In this document: piece after piece, positions 1-5,322 of the stretch | Position numbering within the stretch: the first letter of the stretch is position 1 | Layout of the letters: each line of letters begins with the position of its first letter | Assembly: GCA_946187095.1 (NCBI GenBank) | Contig: CAMHPW010000083.1 | Location: 1 to 5,785, forward strand | Reading direction: 5' to 3' | DNA length: 5,785 nucleotides | Source: an uncultured Clostridia bacterium | GTDB taxonomy: Bacteria > Bacillota > Clostridia > Oscillospirales > Acutalibacteraceae | The notes under the pieces: model-generated | Seen by the model: the letters and a program-made list of their open reading frames with translations, nothing else | Database searches by the model: none | Told to the model about the DNA's origin: nothing | Program-made: the position numbers and the translations under genes

Positions 1-165
1 AAAGAAAAACAAGACCAGAAAAAGCAATTAGAGTATGAAATGGCGGATAAAAATCGACAAAATAAAATCGATGATTATAGGAAAAGCCTTGAAGATGATC
101 GAATCCGCAATATATTCGGGATTTCTGAATATTGCGTCATCTCCCGATATCCTGTCAAACTTTAA
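1..165 (+). CDS. Possible 3' end of a charged coiled-coil protein (alternative reading)
   Basis: One plus-strand frame is open from the left edge to TAA at 163-165, giving 54 C-terminal residues. The first 35 or so are highly charged (K, E, D, Q, R) and could form a coiled coil or helix. Against it being a gene: it overlaps the minus-strand ORF at 28-171, which has a promoter and ribosome binding site; it uses the arginine codon CGA three times, a codon I did not meet in the parts of the neighbouring genes I read; and an antisense reading of a hydrophobic Ile/Phe-rich stretch automatically looks charged. In its favour, the A-rich purine bias of positions 1-80 is typical of Firmicute coding strands and extends beyond the minus-strand stop. 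Sequence to the left of the window would decide. Confidence 0.2.
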   Translation, partial: KEKQDQKKQLEYEMADKNRQNKIDDYRKSLEDDRIRNIFGISEYCVISRYPVKL

Positions 166-171
166 TGCCAT
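28..171 (-). CDS. Small ORF, 47 aa, unknown function, well-supported start
   Basis: I do not recognise this protein. The start is unusually well supported: ATG at 171-169, a GGAGG Shine-Dalgarno at 179-183 seven bases upstream, and a TTGAAA-17-TAAAAT promoter at 205-233. The product begins with a soluble-looking segment (about residues 1-24, with DRISGDD and RNPEYIAD) and ends in a hydrophobic stretch rich in Ile and Phe (about residues 25-47, interrupted by K, D, R and H), so it could be a small membrane-associated peptide. It stops at TAA 30-28. Base composition on this strand flips from purine-rich to T-rich near position 80, so the 5' end may be genuine while the 3' half is a truncation or rearrangement junction. 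An open plus-strand frame (1-165) overlaps it; both are unlikely to be real genes. Confidence 0.42.
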   Translation of the reverse strand: MALKFDRISGDDAIFRNPEYIADSIIFKAFPIIIDFILSIFIRHFIL

Positions 172-190
172 AAAAAAACCTCCTTTTTTA
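171..190 (-). promoter_or_regulatory. A/T hairpin presenting the Shine-Dalgarno sequence in its loop
   Basis: Positions 171-177 (TAAAAAA) and 184-190 (TTTTTTA) are perfect 7-base inverted repeats around a 6-base centre that on the minus strand reads GGAGGT. In the minus-strand RNA the ribosome binding site would sit exactly in the loop, and the first base of the AUG would be the last base of the stem. An all-A/U stem is weak, so it may merely reflect an A/T-rich leader. Confidence 0.4.
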
Positions 191-204
191 CTCTTTACAT
201 ATCT

Positions 205-233
205 ATTTTAACTCATATCAACAATTATTTCAA
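205..233 (-). promoter_or_regulatory. Sigma-A-type promoter for the minus-strand ORF at 171
   Basis: On the minus strand a TTGAAA -35 box (228-233) is followed after exactly 17 bases by TAAAAT (205-210). Each hexamer differs from the sigma-70/sigma-A consensus at one base. The expected transcript start near 198 would leave a leader of about 27 bases carrying the GGAGG at 179-183. This is the best-matching promoter I found in the window. Confidence 0.6.
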
Positions 234-286
234 TAATAAAAATGTATTTTTTATGCAAAAGCAAAATATAAATGTAATGAAAAATA

Positions 287-333
287 AGGAATGAGAAATA
301 TTGATCATTCCTCACTCCCCATTCCCAATTAAA
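287..333. repeat. Heptamer tandem repeat with pairing arm, copy 1
   Basis: Units of 7 bases run in register at 306-312, 313-319 and 320-326, with a degenerate fourth at 327-333; consensus (C/A)A(T/C)TCC(T/C). Just before them, AGGAATGA (287-294) is perfectly complementary to TCATTCCT (305-312), giving an 8-bp hairpin with a 10-base loop. The element lies directly upstream of the LysM gene and stops at its Shine-Dalgarno, so it would be in the leader of that mRNA. Copies 2 and 3 are at 1985-2045 and 3332-3386, in the same orientation and with the same arm-loop-tract order. Confidence 0.6.
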
Positions 334-348
334 CAGGAGGTTTTTTTG

Positions 349-873
349 ATGGATACAGTGATATATGTCGTGAAACAGGGCGATACCCTTTGTGATATCG
401 CAAAGAAGTTCAATACCACCGTGAATATGATCGCAAGATACAACGGCATTGCCGATACAGGCTTGCTGGAACCCGACAGAGTTCTGAGAATCCCCGTTAC
501 CGTCGTACCCGACATGAAACCGTACTATGAATACATGATTAAAGACGGCGATACGCTTTTCAAACTTGCCGAAAAATTCGGTACGACTGTCGAAGCCCTT
601 GCCAAACTCAACGGCATTGAAAATCCTGATGTGATATGGGCAGGAAATATCCTGAAAATACCTGTATTTGCCGTACCTCTGCCCATGCCCAAGCCCGAAG
701 ATACCCAAACCAATGATGACGGTACGATAAAATACATTGTGCAGGAGGGTGACACTCTCTGGAAAATCGCAAAGCGTTTCAATGTATCTGTGGCGGATAT
801 CATCAATTTCAACAAACTCTGCAATCCCGACATGATCAAGCCCGAACAGGTCATTATCATTCCCGAAACCTGA
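349..873 (+). CDS. LysM domain protein with three LysM repeats
   Basis: This 174-residue protein consists almost wholly of three LysM domains, at about residues 5-49, 61-105 and 128-172. Each begins with a (K/Q/E)xGDTL motif (QGDTL, DGDTL, EGDTL) followed by an I/L-A-K/E-x-F helix, continues through N-G/K-(I/L) and ends in (L/I)xIP. LysM domains bind N-acetylglucosamine polymers such as peptidoglycan or chitin. A Pro-rich linker (about 110-126) separates domains 2 and 3. No catalytic domain, signal peptide or membrane segment is visible, so export by a standard route is not evident; signal-less LysM proteins occur among spore-coat and cell-envelope proteins of Firmicutes. The ATG at 349 was chosen because AGGAGG at 335-340 lies eight bases upstream; an in-frame TTG at 301 has no such site and reads through the heptamer repeat. 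No clear promoter is seen; a TATAAA at 267-272 lacks a good -35. Confidence 0.9.
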   Translation: MDTVIYVVKQGDTLCDIAKKFNTTVNMIARYNGIADTGLLEPDRVLRIPVTVVPDMKPYYEYMIKDGDTLFKLAEKFGTTVEALAKLNGIENPDVIWAGNILKIPVFAVPLPMPKPEDTQTNDDGTIKYIVQEGDTLWKIAKRFNVSVADIINFNKLCNPDMIKPEQVIIIPET

Positions 874-876
874 CAA

Positions 877-1845
877 TTATTCCGACTGCTGACAGATAAG
901 AGATTTGCACAATTCTATCAAATCATCAAATGTATTGAGATTTCCTGCCTGTTTTCTGAGAGATGCCGCACCGTGTACGCCTTTGAAATACCATGCGGCG
1001 TGTTTACGGGCTTCCTTCATGCCGATCACTTCACCCTTGTATTCGCATAACTTCTGTATATGCCTTAACAATACGGCTACCCTTTCGGCAGTTGACACTT
1101 CAAGCGGCACTCTTTCATGATGAATCAGCATATTGATATCACGGAATATCCAGGGATTTCCCAATGCACCACGACCGATCATGACCATATCGCAGCCTGT
1201 TTCTTCCAGCATTTTTGCCGCAAGATAGGCATTTGTAATATCCCCGTTGCCGATAACGGGGATTTTTACTGCCTGTTTCACCTGTTTAATAATATCCCAG
1301 TCCGCAGGCGGCATATACTGCTGTTGTCTTGTACGTCCGTGAACCGCTATGGCACTTGCTCCTGCCTGTTCGCATATCTCCGCCACTTCAACGGCATTGA
1401 CGGAATTATCGTCCCAGCCCTTTCTTATCTTCACCGTCACGGGAACATCAACGGCATTTTTGACGGATTCCACTATTTTTCCGCATAAATCGGGATTTTT
1501 CATGAGTGCCGAGCCTGAACCGTTCAAAGCAATTTTCGGTGCGGGACACCCCATGTTGATATCTATAATATCGGGCTTGAATTGCAGGGAAATTTCCGCC
1601 GCCCTTGCCATCACTTCAGGCTCATATCCGAAAAGCTGTATGGCACAAGGTCTTTCTTTATCGGAAATTTCCAGAAGTTCAAGCGATTTGTCATTGTTGT
1701 AGGTGATTCCCTTTGCACTGACCATTTCCCCCACGGCATAAGCCGCCCCGAAATCCACACACAATTCCCTGAAAGCCCTGTCGGCAACACCTGCCATGGG
1801 AGCCAGTGCCGCATAACCGTTTATTTCAACATTTCCTATTTTCAT
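877..1845 (-). CDS. dusB: tRNA-dihydrouridine synthase (DusB family)
   Basis: This 322-residue flavoenzyme would reduce uridines in the tRNA D-loop to dihydrouridine using FMN and NAD(P)H in the cytoplasm. It has the family's length and landmarks: an N-terminal LAPMAGV (14-20) of the FMN-binding TIM barrel, NMGCPAPKI (97-105) with the predicted catalytic Cys100, TVKIRKGW (137-144) with Lys139, VHGRTR (168-173), GNGD (199-202) and IGRGALGNPW (223-232) for FMN phosphate binding, then the helical tRNA-binding domain (about 245-322) containing MKEARKHAAWYFKG. Motifs and length fit the DusB/NifR3-YhdG group rather than DusA or DusC; which uridines it modifies cannot be read from sequence. The start is supported by GGAGG at 1850-1854, four bases from the ATG, a short but usable spacing. 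Its stop is 3 bases from that of the convergent LysM gene. Confidence 0.93.
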   Translation of the reverse strand: MKIGNVEINGYAALAPMAGVADRAFRELCVDFGAAYAVGEMVSAKGITYNNDKSLELLEISDKERPCAIQLFGYEPEVMARAAEISLQFKPDIIDINMGCPAPKIALNGSGSALMKNPDLCGKIVESVKNAVDVPVTVKIRKGWDDNSVNAVEVAEICEQAGASAIAVHGRTRQQQYMPPADWDIIKQVKQAVKIPVIGNGDITNAYLAAKMLEETGCDMVMIGRGALGNPWIFRDINMLIHHERVPLEVSTAERVAVLLRHIQKLCEYKGEVIGMKEARKHAAWYFKGVHGAASLRKQAGNLNTFDDLIELCKSLICQQSE

Positions 1846-1876
1846 AAATCCTCCGTTATATTTCTTTTAAAGCACA

Positions 1877-1972
1877 ATGTATAGTTGTGTATAGTTGTAC
1901 ATACCTTTCGCATAAAAAAATCAAATCCGAAAAATATATAAAAAGTATATAGCAACTATACAGACTATACAT
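1877..1972. repeat. Inverted arms of tandem decamers upstream of dusB
   Basis: The left arm (1877-1903) holds two perfect adjacent copies of TGTATAGTTG (1878-1887, 1888-1897). The right arm (1948-1972), read on the minus strand, holds TGTATAGTC followed by TGTATAGTTG and CTATA, so the arms form a long imperfect inverted repeat around a 44-base A/T-rich centre. The 10-base spacing is close to one helical turn, which suits cooperative binding of a regulator; the arms could also be ends of a small miniature-transposon relic, but I see no target duplication. The element fills the space where the dusB promoter should lie, and TATACA hexamers inside the arms could serve as -10 boxes. The binding factor is unknown. 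Confidence 0.6.
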
Positions 1973-1984
1973 TTTTCTTTGTCA

Positions 1985-2045
1985 GAATTATAGAAGTGTG
2001 GTTAACGATACATTCCTCACTCCTAATTCCTCATTCCTAATTATT
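1985..2045. repeat. Heptamer tandem repeat with pairing arm, copy 2
   Basis: Four clear 7-base units occupy 2011-2017, 2018-2024, 2025-2031 and 2032-2038, with a degenerate fifth at 2039-2045; the typical unit is CATTCCT. Upstream, GAATTA (1985-1990) pairs with TAATTC (2024-2029), and GAAGTG (1993-1998) pairs with CACTCC (2018-2023), with a 2-base bulge at 1991-1992 and a 19-base loop. The single imperfect pair becomes G-U in the minus-strand RNA, so the hairpin is better on that strand, at the 3' end of rarA. No T-run follows, so it is not a standard terminator. The rarA stop codon (2039-2037) lies inside the tract. Confidence 0.65.
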
Positions 2046-3302
2046 CTTGATTTTCTCCCAATAGGCTTTATAAGCCTGTTCATTCTTGTTGAGTGCAGGC
2101 TCATAATAGACCGTTCCGACAAGGTCATCGGGCAGATACTGCTGTTGTATCCAGTGATTCGGGTAATCATGCGGATATAAATAGAACTGCCCTTTGTTTT
2201 TGATATCGTCACCGTCATAATGCTTGTTTTGCAGTTGTCGTGGAAAGCCTTTCCCATAGCCTTTTTCAATATCCTGCATGGCTTTGTTGATTGCCATATA
2301 AGCCGAATTCGATTTAGGCGACTGTGAAACGAGTATCACGGCATTGGCAAGAGGGATTCTCGCTTCGGGCAAGCCTATGGCTAAAGCCGTATCGACAGCG
2401 GCTTTCACAATGGGAATGATATTCGGATTGGCAAGTCCGACATCTTCATTGGCACATACCAGCAATCTTCTGCAAGCCGACGGCAAATCCCCTGCCGCCA
2501 GAATACGTGCAAGATAATGTATCGCCGCATCGGCATCCGAACCTCTCATTGACTTCTGAAATGCCGACAGCAAATCATAATGTTCATCGCCCTCACGGTC
2601 ATATTTCACGGCACTTTTCTGTGTAAGCTGTTTCACCGTTTCAAGAGATACTTCACGCTTTCCGTTGATTATCATAGTCGAAATGACGGACAATTCAACG
2701 GCATTGACGGCTTTGCGGACATCTCCGCCGCAGGCTTGCGAAATATATTCCGCCGCATTTTCGGGTAAGATAATATTTTCGCCTGTTTCGTTTTTAAGAA
2801 ATTCGACTGCCCTGTTGACTGCTTTGAGAACATCAATTTTTTCAACGGGCTTGAATTCAAATACAGTGGAACGGCTTAAAATTGCACCGTGTATATAAAA
2901 ATACGGATTTTCCGTTGTAGAGGCTATCAGAGTGATACTGCCGTTTTCGATATATTCCAGTAAAGTCTGCTGCTGCTTTTTATTGAAATACTGTATTTCA
3001 TCAAGATAGAGTAATATGCCGTTCATGCCGCCGAATCCCGACAATTCCGACACGATATTTTTAATATCCGCCGTTGACGCATTCGTGCCGTTTAATTTGC
3101 GTAAAGTCTTGTTGGTACGTTCCGCAATAATAGAGGCAAGTGTCGTTTTGCCGACACCCGATGAACCGTAAAAAACCATATTGGGAATATTCCCCGACAG
3201 AATGATATTTCGCAGGGGCTTGTTTTCATCAAGCAAATGATGTTGTCCCGATATGTCATCAAGATTTTTCGGTCTTAATCTGTCAGCCAAAGGTGCTGTC
3301 AT
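2037..3302 (-). CDS. rarA: Replication-associated recombination protein RarA (MgsA), AAA+ ATPase
   Basis: This 421-residue protein belongs to the RarA/MgsA/WRNIP1 family, clamp-loader-like AAA+ ATPases that act at stalled replication forks in the cytoplasm and in characterised members associate with single-strand-binding protein. Visible landmarks are the N-terminal PLADRLRP signature (4-11) with DDISGQHHLL (15-24), Walker A GSSGVGKT (46-53), Walker B LLYLDEIQYF (97-106) with Asp101-Glu102, a sensor-1 region IASTTENPYF (127-136), a candidate arginine finger in LSRS (142-145) and sensor 2 GGDVRKAVN (192-200). The C-terminal oligomerisation domain (about 230-421) carries DREGDEHYDLLSAFQKS, CANEDVGLANP and HYDGDDIKNKGQFYLYP. 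Length is normal and the frame intact. The start has AAAGGAAG (3313-3320) roughly ten bases upstream. It follows the transketolase pair by 84 bases; no clear promoter is visible between them. Confidence 0.95.
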   Translation of the reverse strand: MTAPLADRLRPKNLDDISGQHHLLDENKPLRNIILSGNIPNMVFYGSSGVGKTTLASIIAERTNKTLRKLNGTNASTADIKNIVSELSGFGGMNGILLYLDEIQYFNKKQQQTLLEYIENGSITLIASTTENPYFYIHGAILSRSTVFEFKPVEKIDVLKAVNRAVEFLKNETGENIILPENAAEYISQACGGDVRKAVNAVELSVISTMIINGKREVSLETVKQLTQKSAVKYDREGDEHYDLLSAFQKSMRGSDADAAIHYLARILAAGDLPSACRRLLVCANEDVGLANPNIIPIVKAAVDTALAIGLPEARIPLANAVILVSQSPKSNSAYMAINKAMQDIEKGYGKGFPRQLQNKHYDGDDIKNKGQFYLYPHDYPNHWIQQQYLPDDLVGTVYYEPALNKNEQAYKAYWEKIKNN

Positions 3303-3326
3303 GGAAATTCACTTCCTTTCTCATAC

Positions 3327-3364
3327 AAAAAGAGAGCGGATATGTGAAAACAACTCCACTCTCC
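3327..3364 (-). terminator. Probable intrinsic terminator after the transketolase pair
   Basis: In the minus-strand RNA, GAGAGTGGA (3355-3363) pairs with TCCGCTCTC (3332-3340), with one G-U pair, closing a loop of about 14 bases and followed at once by five U (3331-3327). It lies 24 bases past the stop of the transketolase C subunit. The 5' arm comes from the heptamer repeat, and a second copy of GAGAGTGG at 3363-3370 could form the same stem with a longer loop. Because rarA starts only about 25 bases further on, partial read-through into rarA is plausible. Confidence 0.55.
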
Positions 3365-3386
3365 ACTCTCCAAACTTCACTCTTGA
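3332..3386. repeat. Heptamer tandem repeat with pairing arm, copy 3
   Basis: Five 7-base units are in register at 3352-3358, 3359-3365, 3366-3372, 3373-3379 and 3380-3386, the second and third identical (CTCTCCA). They are more diverged from copies 1 and 2 but share period, C/T-richness and orientation. The upstream arm GAGAGCGG (3332-3339) pairs with the tract, as in the other copies. The last unit directly abuts the stop codon of the transketolase C subunit (3389-3387). Confidence 0.55.
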
Positions 3387-4316
3387 TTATTTAACGATTT
3401 CTGTAATGCGTTTTTCAAGTCCCTCAGCGTCAAGACCGAATTCCGCCAAAAGTCCCAGAGCGGGACCACTGTGACCGTAGATATCTTCAATGCCGATTCT
3501 CTTGACGGGAACGGGGCAATATTCCGCCGTCACGGAACATACGGCTTCACCAAGACCGCCGATAATATTGTGTTCTTCAACGGTGATAATTTTGCCTGTT
3601 TCCTTTGCGGCTTTGATGATAATGTCTTTGTCAATGGGCTTGATGGTGTGCATATTAATCAAACGTGCATTGATACCCTTGCTTTCAAGAGCTTTCACGG
3701 CTTTGAGAGCCTCATTGACAACAAGACCCGTGGCAATTACGGTAACGTCATCACCGTCTTTGAGAGTAATGCCCTTGCCAAGCTCAAATTTATATGTATC
3801 GGGATCATTGAAAGTATCAATGGCAAGTCTGCCGAGTCTGATATAAACAGGACCGTTATAAGCCAGTGCAGCTTTTACGGCTTCTGTCATTTCGTAATGG
3901 TCGGCAGGATTGAGTACTACCATACCGGGAATCGTTCTCATGAGAGCCAGATCTTCACAGCACTGATGGGTAGCACCGTCTTCACCTACGGTGATACCTG
4001 CATGAGAACCTGCTATTTTTACATTCAAGTGGGGATAGCCAACGGAATTTCTGATCTGCTCATAAGCTCTTCCTGTTGCAAACATAGCGAATGATGCTGC
4101 AAAAGGCACTTTTCCGCAGGCGGCAAGACCTGCCGCAACGCCGATCATATTGCCTTCTGCAATGCCGCAGTCAAAGAATCTGTCGGGATAGGCTTTCTTG
4201 AATATTTCGGTTTTGGTAGCTGCCGCAAGATCGGCATCCAATACAACGATTTCGGGGTGAGTCTTTGCCAATTCGCAGAGTGCAAGACCAAAACTTTCTC
4301 TTGTTGCAATTTTCAT
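3387..4316 (-). CDS. tkt: Transketolase, C-terminal subunit
   Basis: This 309-residue protein is the pyrimidine-binding plus C-terminal half of a split transketolase, which moves two-carbon ketol units between sugar phosphates in the non-oxidative pentose phosphate pathway. Residues 1-165 form the Pyr domain: CGIAEGNMIG (50-59) holds Glu54, matching the glutamate that activates thiamine diphosphate; SFAMFATGRAYEQIR (75-89) is the aromatic cofactor pocket; GSHAGITVGEDGATHQ (103-118) supplies His105, Asp113 and His117, spaced as the substrate-binding His-Asp-His of yeast transketolase. About 190-305 is the transketolase C-terminal domain. The active site is built between this chain and the N subunit encoded just upstream. 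The start lies 4 bases after the N-subunit stop with GGAGG at 4326-4330 inside that gene's end, implying translational coupling. Related split enzymes act on other sugars, so the exact substrate is inferred. Confidence 0.92.
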   Translation of the reverse strand: MKIATRESFGLALCELAKTHPEIVVLDADLAAATKTEIFKKAYPDRFFDCGIAEGNMIGVAAGLAACGKVPFAASFAMFATGRAYEQIRNSVGYPHLNVKIAGSHAGITVGEDGATHQCCEDLALMRTIPGMVVLNPADHYEMTEAVKAALAYNGPVYIRLGRLAIDTFNDPDTYKFELGKGITLKDGDDVTVIATGLVVNEALKAVKALESKGINARLINMHTIKPIDKDIIIKAAKETGKIITVEEHNIIGGLGEAVCSVTAEYCPVPVKRIGIEDIYGHSGPALGLLAEFGLDAEGLEKRITEIVK

Positions 4317-4320
4317 GATA

Positions 4321-5163
4321 TCAGCCCTCCAATATTTTCAACTGTTCATTGAGTTCTTCCAGTGCGACTTTATATTCATCTGCATTGGGTGCTTTGCCAT
4401 GCCAGCCTACCTGATTTTCCATGTAGGAAATGCCCTTGCCCTTGACGGTATTGGCAAGGATCACAGTGGGCTTGCCTTTTACGGTTTTAGCCTTGTTGAG
4501 AGCGTGTTCTATTTCGTCAAAATTATTTCCGTCAATTTTGAGAACTTCAAAGCCGAAGCCTTCAAATTTCTTGTCAAGGGGTTCCAGACCTGCAACGTCA
4601 TTGACATGACCGTCTATCTGCAGACCGTTGAAATCGACGATCATGCAGAGGTTGTCAAGTTTCATGTGAGATGCAAACATAGCTGCCTCCCATACCTGAC
4701 CTTCTTCACATTCGCCGTCGCCGAGCATGGTATAAACTCTGTAATTTTTGTTGTCAAGTTTAGCGGCGAGAGCCATTCCGCAGGCAGCCGATACGCCCTG
4801 ACCGAGTGAGCCTGAACTCATATCGATACCGGGAGTACCTTTCATATCGGGATGTCCCTGAAGCATGGCACCGATATGACGCAGAACTTTGATCTCATCC
4901 GTTGAAAAATATCCTTTGAGAGCGAGAGCAGCATAAAGAGCAGGGCAGCAGTGACCTTTTGAAAGAACGAATCTGTCCCTGTCAGGATCTTTGGGGTTTT
5001 GGGGATCGACATTCATTTCCTTGAAATAGAGATAGGTGATCATATCGGCAGCCGAAAGCGAACCGCCCGGATGTCCCGATTTCGCATGGAACACACCCTC
5101 TATTGTCCATATACGCACCTTACAGGCGATCTTCTGCATTTCCAACAATTCTTTATTATCCAT
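4321..5163 (-). CDS. tkt: Transketolase, N-terminal (thiamine diphosphate-binding) subunit
   Basis: This 280-residue protein is the pyrophosphate-binding half of a split transketolase. HAKSGHPGGSLS (26-37) carries His26; KGH ends at His71; QGHPD has His104; SSGSLGQG (116-123) lines the cofactor site; GDGECEEGQVWEA (148-160) begins the thiamine-diphosphate motif, with Asp149 and Asn179 thirty residues apart as expected for the Mg2+ ligands; GWHGKAP (253-259) supplies His255. All catalytic positions of this half appear intact. The ATG at 5163 was chosen over an upstream in-frame ATG at 5214 because GGAGG (5175-5179) lies 11 bases before it, the extra N-terminal residues are unlike the family, and the upstream start would lie at the -10 box. 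It is first in a two-gene unit with the C subunit, driven by the promoter at 5203-5211. Confidence 0.93.
   Translation of the reverse strand: MDNKELLEMQKIACKVRIWTIEGVFHAKSGHPGGSLSAADMITYLYFKEMNVDPQNPKDPDRDRFVLSKGHCCPALYAALALKGYFSTDEIKVLRHIGAMLQGHPDMKGTPGIDMSSGSLGQGVSAACGMALAAKLDNKNYRVYTMLGDGECEEGQVWEAAMFASHMKLDNLCMIVDFNGLQIDGHVNDVAGLEPLDKKFEGFGFEVLKIDGNNFDEIEHALNKAKTVKGKPTVILANTVKGKGISYMENQVGWHGKAPNADEYKVALEELNEQLKILEG
4326..4330 (-). promoter_or_regulatory. Ribosome binding site of the transketolase C subunit, inside the N-subunit gene
   Basis: GGAGG on the minus strand lies nine bases from the ATG at 4316 and within the last codons of the upstream subunit gene, which stops at 4321. The arrangement should couple translation of the two chains and keep them equimolar. 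Confidence 0.75.
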
Positions 5164-5202
5164 TGCAAGCCATTCCTCCGATTTCTTTTTGTATGTAAAA
5201 GG

Positions 5203-5211
5203 ATTATAACA
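5203..5211 (-). promoter_or_regulatory. Extended -10 promoter of the transketolase pair
   Basis: On the minus strand a perfect TATAAT (5203-5208) is preceded by TGT, giving the extended -10 form TGnTATAAT. The sequence 17 bases further upstream is A-rich and has no good -35, which is usual for extended -10 promoters. The transcript would start near 5196, leaving a leader of roughly 32 bases containing the GGAGG at 5175-5179. Confidence 0.6.
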
Positions 5212-5245
5212 CACACGTTTATCTTTTTATTTCTTTAAAAGAATC

Positions 5246-5268
5246 AAAAAGCAAAGCACTTTACTTTT
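5246..5268 (-). terminator. A/T-rich hairpin, possible terminator of the membrane-protein gene
   Basis: In the minus-strand RNA, AAAAGTAAA (5268-5260) pairs with TTTGCTTTT (5255-5247) around a GTGC loop: nine pairs including one G-U that would be an A-C mismatch on the other strand. One further T follows the stem and more come after GATTC. It sits about 40 bases past the stop of the membrane-protein gene and upstream of the transketolase promoter, the right place for a terminator, but the stem is weak. Confidence 0.4.
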
Positions 5269-5301
5269 GTATCTTACTACCCGATTTTTTATACTTTGTT
5301 T

Positions 5302-5322
5302 GCAAATTTTAACTAAATTTGC
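5302..5322. repeat. Perfect 8-bp inverted repeat overlapping a stop codon
   Basis: GCAAATTT (5302-5309) and AAATTTGC (5315-5322) are perfect complements with a 5-base loop. The element spans the last codons and TAA stop (5311-5309) of the minus-strand membrane-protein gene. No T-run follows on either strand, so a terminator role is doubtful; it may protect the mRNA 3' end or be chance. Confidence 0.45.

Noticed and set aside
208..876. A 222-codon minus-strand frame lies antisense to the LysM gene.
   Set aside because: It has no ribosome binding site, no recognisable domain, and mirrors the codon pattern of the LysM repeats on the other strand.
2011..2045. Short tandem repeats could be taken for a CRISPR array.
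   Set aside because: The units are 7 bases with no spacers, and no cas gene is in the window.
1387..2710. An identical 17-base word occurs in dusB (1387-1403) and rarA (2694-2710).
   Set aside because: Both copies encode the same short peptide Val-Asn-Ala-Val-Glu in the same frame with the same codons, inside conserved helices of unrelated families. This is chance plus shared codon preference, not a repeat element.
3471..4094. A 207-codon plus-strand frame lies within the transketolase C-subunit gene.
   Set aside because: It is antisense to a full-length conserved enzyme and has no initiation signals or family resemblance.
4314..4323. The split transketolase could be a single gene broken by a frameshift or stop.
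   Set aside because: The N subunit ends at the normal boundary, the C subunit has its own Shine-Dalgarno and ATG, both halves carry complete motifs, and two-chain transketolases are common in anaerobic Firmicutes and archaea.
5171..5179. CATTCCTCC in front of the transketolase N subunit resembles a fourth heptamer repeat.
   Set aside because: It is a single unit made by the GGAGG ribosome binding site and neighbouring bases, without tandem copies or a pairing arm.
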